Shown in pieces: positions 4,749 through 7,297 of a stretch of DNA of 7,297 bases. The position numbers and the translations under genes were made by a program. This DNA comes from Clostridiales bacterium (GTDB lineage: Bacteria; Bacillota; Clostridia; Christensenellales; Pumilibacteraceae), in NCBI GenBank assembly GCA_029069015.1, contig JAIEBL010000367.1:1-7297 (forward strand), written 5' to 3'. The notes beneath the pieces were generated by a model. The model was given only the letters and a program-made list of their open reading frames with translations, made no database searches and had not been told where the DNA came from. The first letter of the stretch is position 1, and each line of letters opens with the position of its first letter.

Positions 4749-6165
4749 ATACCGTGCATCGAAAAAATCGGTGTTCGCCGCGCTTGGCATATTTGCCCTC
4801 AGTGCGGTCGCGCTTTTAACGGCGATCATATTAAAGTTTGCGCTCGTGCAGAAGATCCGCACCGAGCATACGCTGGCAAGCTATCTGATCCTGTCGGTCG
4901 TCACGTTCACGATACTTCTCAGCTACTTTTTCTACGTGATGCACAGCCGCGTGCAGCTCGTACAGAACGCGCGCTTATTGGCCGTGACCTATTTTTCCAT
5001 GACGGTAACGGTCATTGCCTGCCTGTATTTGGAAATCGTCAGCGTGTTTCTGATGCCCGTTATGCTTACAGCGTTTTTACTTGCGCCGCTGACACTCGGG
5101 CGCGACGCGTTCGTCAGCAACGTCTTTGCAAACCTGCTCATCTTTTTCGTGCTCGCCACGCAAAACTACTTGGGCGACAATACGGACTACTATAAAATCA
5201 TCACGATGTTTGCCATGGGCGTTATCGGCGGAACGGCGACGGCGTATTGGGTCAGCAGCGACGCGCGCCGCTTGCAATACGTGATGAAAGGCTTGCTCGT
5301 TGCGGTGATCGGCGTGATGGCGGCGTTTACCATCGTGGTCGGCTTCGGCGGTGACGGACTGATCCGCACGCTCGGCTTTTTGTCGCTCGGTACGATCGGA
5401 CAAGTCCTTTTGGCGAGCATTATGCAACCCATCAACGAAGCGCTCTTCAACCTTCTGACAAACACGCGGCTTGCGGAGCTTACCGACCATAAAATGCCGC
5501 TCGTAAAGCGGCTCATCGAGGAAGCGCCGGGGACGTTCAACCACAGCTTGGCGGTTGCGAATTTCGCCGAAATGTGCGCCACCGCCATCGGGGAAAATCC
5601 CTATCTTGCGCGTGCCTGCGCCTACTATCACGACGTAGGCAAGCTCGTCAATCCCCAATTCTTTAAAGAGAATCAGCCTACGGGCGAAAATCCGCACGAC
5701 GGACTCTTGCCCGAAGTCAGCGCGGAGATCATTCGCAGCCATACGGTAGAGGGCAAACGACTTTGCGACGAATACCGCATTCCGCACGAGATTTCGGACA
5801 TTACCATCGAGCACCACGGCACGCTACCCATTTACGTTTTCCTGAATAAGGCAAAGCAACTGACCGACGCAGCGGTGGAAAAGAACGCCTATTGCTACTA
5901 CGGCCGTACGCCCGTTTCGAAGCTTGCCGCCATTATCATGCTCTGCGACAGCAGCGAGGCGGCGATTCGCGCCATGGACAATCCCGATCCCGAGCGCGTG
6001 GACGCACTGCTCAGAAAACTGATTGCCGACCGTATCGGCGACGGGCAGTTCGACGACTGCGATATTTCGCTTCGCGATCTCGATACCATTCGTCAGACGA
6101 TCATCAACGGCTTCGGCGGACAGTTCCATAAGCGCTTGCGCTATCCCGACGGGGGCGACCGATGA
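4732..6165 (+). CDS. 7TM-HD phosphohydrolase, PgpH/YqfF family, without the extracellular domain
   Basis: PgpH/YqfF enzymes are membrane HD-domain phosphodiesterases that degrade cyclic di-AMP to pApA. The 477-residue product has an N-terminal helix (about 14-38), a further six or seven hydrophobic segments (about 48-245) and a cytosolic HD domain (about 255-465). The metal ligands are all visible: His271 (APGTFNHSL), His300-Asp301 (YYHDVGK), His337 (RSHTVEGK), His361/His362 (IEHHG) and Asp406 (MLCDSSEAA). ENQPTGENPHDGL (313-325) is another family signature. Full-length PgpH is around 700 residues with a large extracellular 7TMR-HDED domain after the first helix; here that domain is absent, with only about ten residues between helices one and two. 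The ATG at 4732 lies inside the phoH end, with AAGGAG at 4713-4718. An earlier in-frame start at 4609 would only translate phoH out of frame. Confidence 0.9.
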   Translation: MDPVNKYRASKKSVFAALGIFALSAVALLTAIILKFALVQKIRTEHTLASYLILSVVTFTILLSYFFYVMHSRVQLVQNARLLAVTYFSMTVTVIACLYLEIVSVFLMPVMLTAFLLAPLTLGRDAFVSNVFANLLIFFVLATQNYLGDNTDYYKIITMFAMGVIGGTATAYWVSSDARRLQYVMKGLLVAVIGVMAAFTIVVGFGGDGLIRTLGFLSLGTIGQVLLASIMQPINEALFNLLTNTRLAELTDHKMPLVKRLIEEAPGTFNHSLAVANFAEMCATAIGENPYLARACAYYHDVGKLVNPQFFKENQPTGENPHDGLLPEVSAEIIRSHTVEGKRLCDEYRIPHEISDITIEHHGTLPIYVFLNKAKQLTDAAVEKNAYCYYGRTPVSKLAAIIMLCDSSEAAIRAMDNPDPERVDALLRKLIADRIGDGQFDDCDISLRDLDTIRQTIINGFGGQFHKRLRYPDGGDR

Positions 6166-6626
6166 GCGTAAAAGTCATCGACGAATTTGCGTTTTTAGCC
6201 GATGCCTGCGCGGCGCACTTAGCGCTTAGCGGCGAAGCGGAAGCGGAAACGGTATTTGCCACGGAAGAGGAAATTCAAGCCGTAAACGCGCAGCAGAGGG
6301 GCGTAGACGCGCCCACCGACGTATTGTCTTTCCCGAGTTTGTCGCTAACCGCGGGAACATACGAGCCCTTCACGGCGCAAAACTTTCCGCACGAAGTCGA
6401 CCCCGAAAACGGGCGCGTCTTTTTGGGCAGTATTCTGATTTGTGAGAGCGTAGCAAAAAAACAGGCGGAAGAGTACGGGCACAGCGAGCGGCGGGAGCGG
6501 GGATACTTGTTTTTGCACGGGCTCTTGCATCTACTCGGCTACGACCATATGGAAGAAGCCGACAAGCGCGTCATGCGTGCGGCGGAAGAAGCGATACTTC
6601 AAAGAGCGGGACTGCTCAGAGAATAG
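6162..6626 (+). CDS. ybeY: Endoribonuclease YbeY (16S rRNA maturation)
   Basis: YbeY is a metal-dependent single-strand endoribonuclease involved in 16S rRNA 3'-end processing and ribosome quality control. The 154-residue product is of normal length. The zinc site HGLLHLLGYDH supplies His119, His123 and His129. The conserved substrate-groove arginine is Arg46 in NAQQRGVDAPTDVLSFP. At residue 90 the protein reads FLGSILIC where nearly all family members have LGD(I/L)xI; this position corresponds to E. coli Asp85. The start at 6162 overlaps the previous stop as ATGA, so translation is coupled to the upstream HD gene. In B. subtilis dgkA and cdd separate ybeY from era; here era follows after 64 bases. 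Confidence 0.95.
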   Translation: MSVKVIDEFAFLADACAAHLALSGEAEAETVFATEEEIQAVNAQQRGVDAPTDVLSFPSLSLTAGTYEPFTAQNFPHEVDPENGRVFLGSILICESVAKKQAEEYGHSERRERGYLFLHGLLHLLGYDHMEEADKRVMRAAEEAILQRAGLLRE

Positions 6627-6690
6627 TCGCGTTTGAGAAGCGGTGACGCGTTGCAAATCGTGTTTCGGCAAAAGAGGAAGGAGCGAATAA

Positions 6691-7297
6691 ATGAAATCGG
6701 GTTTTATTGCCATACTCGGAAAGCCCAACGTGGGGAAGTCGAGTCTTATGAACGCCTTGGTAGGCGAAAAGGTGTCGATCGTTACACCGCGCGCGCAGAC
6801 CACGCGCGATAAAATTTTGGGCATCGTGACCGACGAGGATTCGCAAATGATTTTCGTCGATACGCCCGGCGTGCATAAGCAAACGTCCATGCTGGGCGAC
6901 TATATGAACAAGTGCGTTTCTTCGGCGACCGACGGCGTAGACGCGGTGGTCATCGTGTTGGACGCGTCCAAAAAAATCAGCGATTCGGAAATCGCGTTTA
7001 TCGAGAAATATTTAAAACGCCCCTCGCCCGTGTACGTGGTCATCAATAAGACCGACCTCGTGCACTACGAAAAAATCTATCCCATGTTGGCGGGGCTTGC
7101 GTACCTTACGAAAGAAGAAAAGGGGCGGGGCGCGATTCGGGAAATCATTCCGACGTCCACCCGCACGGGATACAACATCGAGCTTTTAAAGTCCTATTTA
7201 AAGGGCGAGTTGGTGGAAGGCAATTGCTACTTCGACCCCGACGAAATCACCGACAAGTCGGAACGCTACATGATTTGCGAGATCATCCGCGAAAAGG
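6691..7297 (+). CDS. era: GTPase Era, 5' part (runs off the window)
   Basis: Era is an essential GTPase that binds the 3' end of 16S rRNA and assists 30S assembly. The 202 visible residues cover the whole G domain and the start of the linker to the KH domain, which lies beyond the edge. The GTP-binding motifs are G1 GKPNVGKS (10-17), G2 TTRDKI (37-42), G3 DTPG (57-60), G4 NKTD (119-122) and G5 near 155-158, written TSTRTGYN where most GTPases have SA. Residues 182-202 (DPDEITDKSERYMICEIIREK) match the Era linker. AAGGAG at 6678-6683 sits 7 bases before the ATG at 6691, a strong ribosome binding site. Confidence 0.97.
   Translation, partial: MKSGFIAILGKPNVGKSSLMNALVGEKVSIVTPRAQTTRDKILGIVTDEDSQMIFVDTPGVHKQTSMLGDYMNKCVSSATDGVDAVVIVLDASKKISDSEIAFIEKYLKRPSPVYVVINKTDLVHYEKIYPMLAGLAYLTKEEKGRGAIREIIPTSTRTGYNIELLKSYLKGELVEGNCYFDPDEITDKSERYMICEIIREK

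Noticed and set aside
5077..5817. Minus-strand open frame (246 codons) opposite the 7TM-HD gene
   Set aside because: It lies wholly inside a gene with all HD motifs, and its translation is Arg/His/Asp-rich without recognisable domains.
6628..6650. Inverted repeat CGCGT/ACGCG after ybeY as a terminator
   Set aside because: The stem has five or six pairs, the loop is long, and the following bases (TTGCAAATCG) are not a T-tract.

Overview
This window looks like a stretch of chromosome from an uncultured, probably spore-forming member of the Clostridia (Bacillota), moderately GC-rich. The evidence is an L27 gene with the Firmicutes-type cleavable N-terminus, its dedicated protease Prp between rplU and rpmA, the sporulation pair YqfC/YqfD, and the phoH-yqfF-ybeY-era gene order known from Bacillus subtilis. 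All genes that I accept lie on the + strand. I see no mobile element, tRNA, rRNA, CRISPR array or phage gene.

Layout. Bases 1-569 hold the 3' part of a charged, coiled-coil-rich protein of uncertain function, followed by a weak terminator-like hairpin. A strong extended -10 promoter (608-637) then drives rplU-prp-rpmA. Between them lies an approximately 80-nt leader that folds into a hairpin just upstream of the rplU ribosome binding site, as expected for an L21 autoregulatory leader. This ribosomal operon ends at a textbook intrinsic terminator (1630-1660). A second run follows, closely spaced: a short membrane NfeD protein, YqfC, YqfD, PhoH, a 7TM-HD protein of the YqfF/PgpH family, YbeY and the first two thirds of era, which runs off the right edge.

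How the genes work together. rplU and rpmA encode ribosomal proteins L21 and L27, and Prp should remove the first nine residues of L27. PhoH, YbeY and Era belong to the ribosome maturation and quality-control network around 16S rRNA. YqfC and YqfD are mother-cell sporulation proteins, and a sequence close to a sigma-E promoter sits directly at the yqfC start. The 7TM-HD protein is expected to hydrolyse cyclic di-AMP, but it lacks the large extracellular domain of full-length PgpH.

I do not see a wholly new system here: this is core-genome territory. The points worth a second look are departures from the norm: the shortened PgpH, Ser in place of the near-invariant Asp (E. coli D85) in YbeY, His in the PhoH Walker A loop, absence of floA, dgkA and cdd from their usual places, attachment of the nfeD-era cluster directly behind rpmA in place of obg, a possible pseudoknot in the rplU leader, and the sigma-E-like promoter overlapping the yqfC start.
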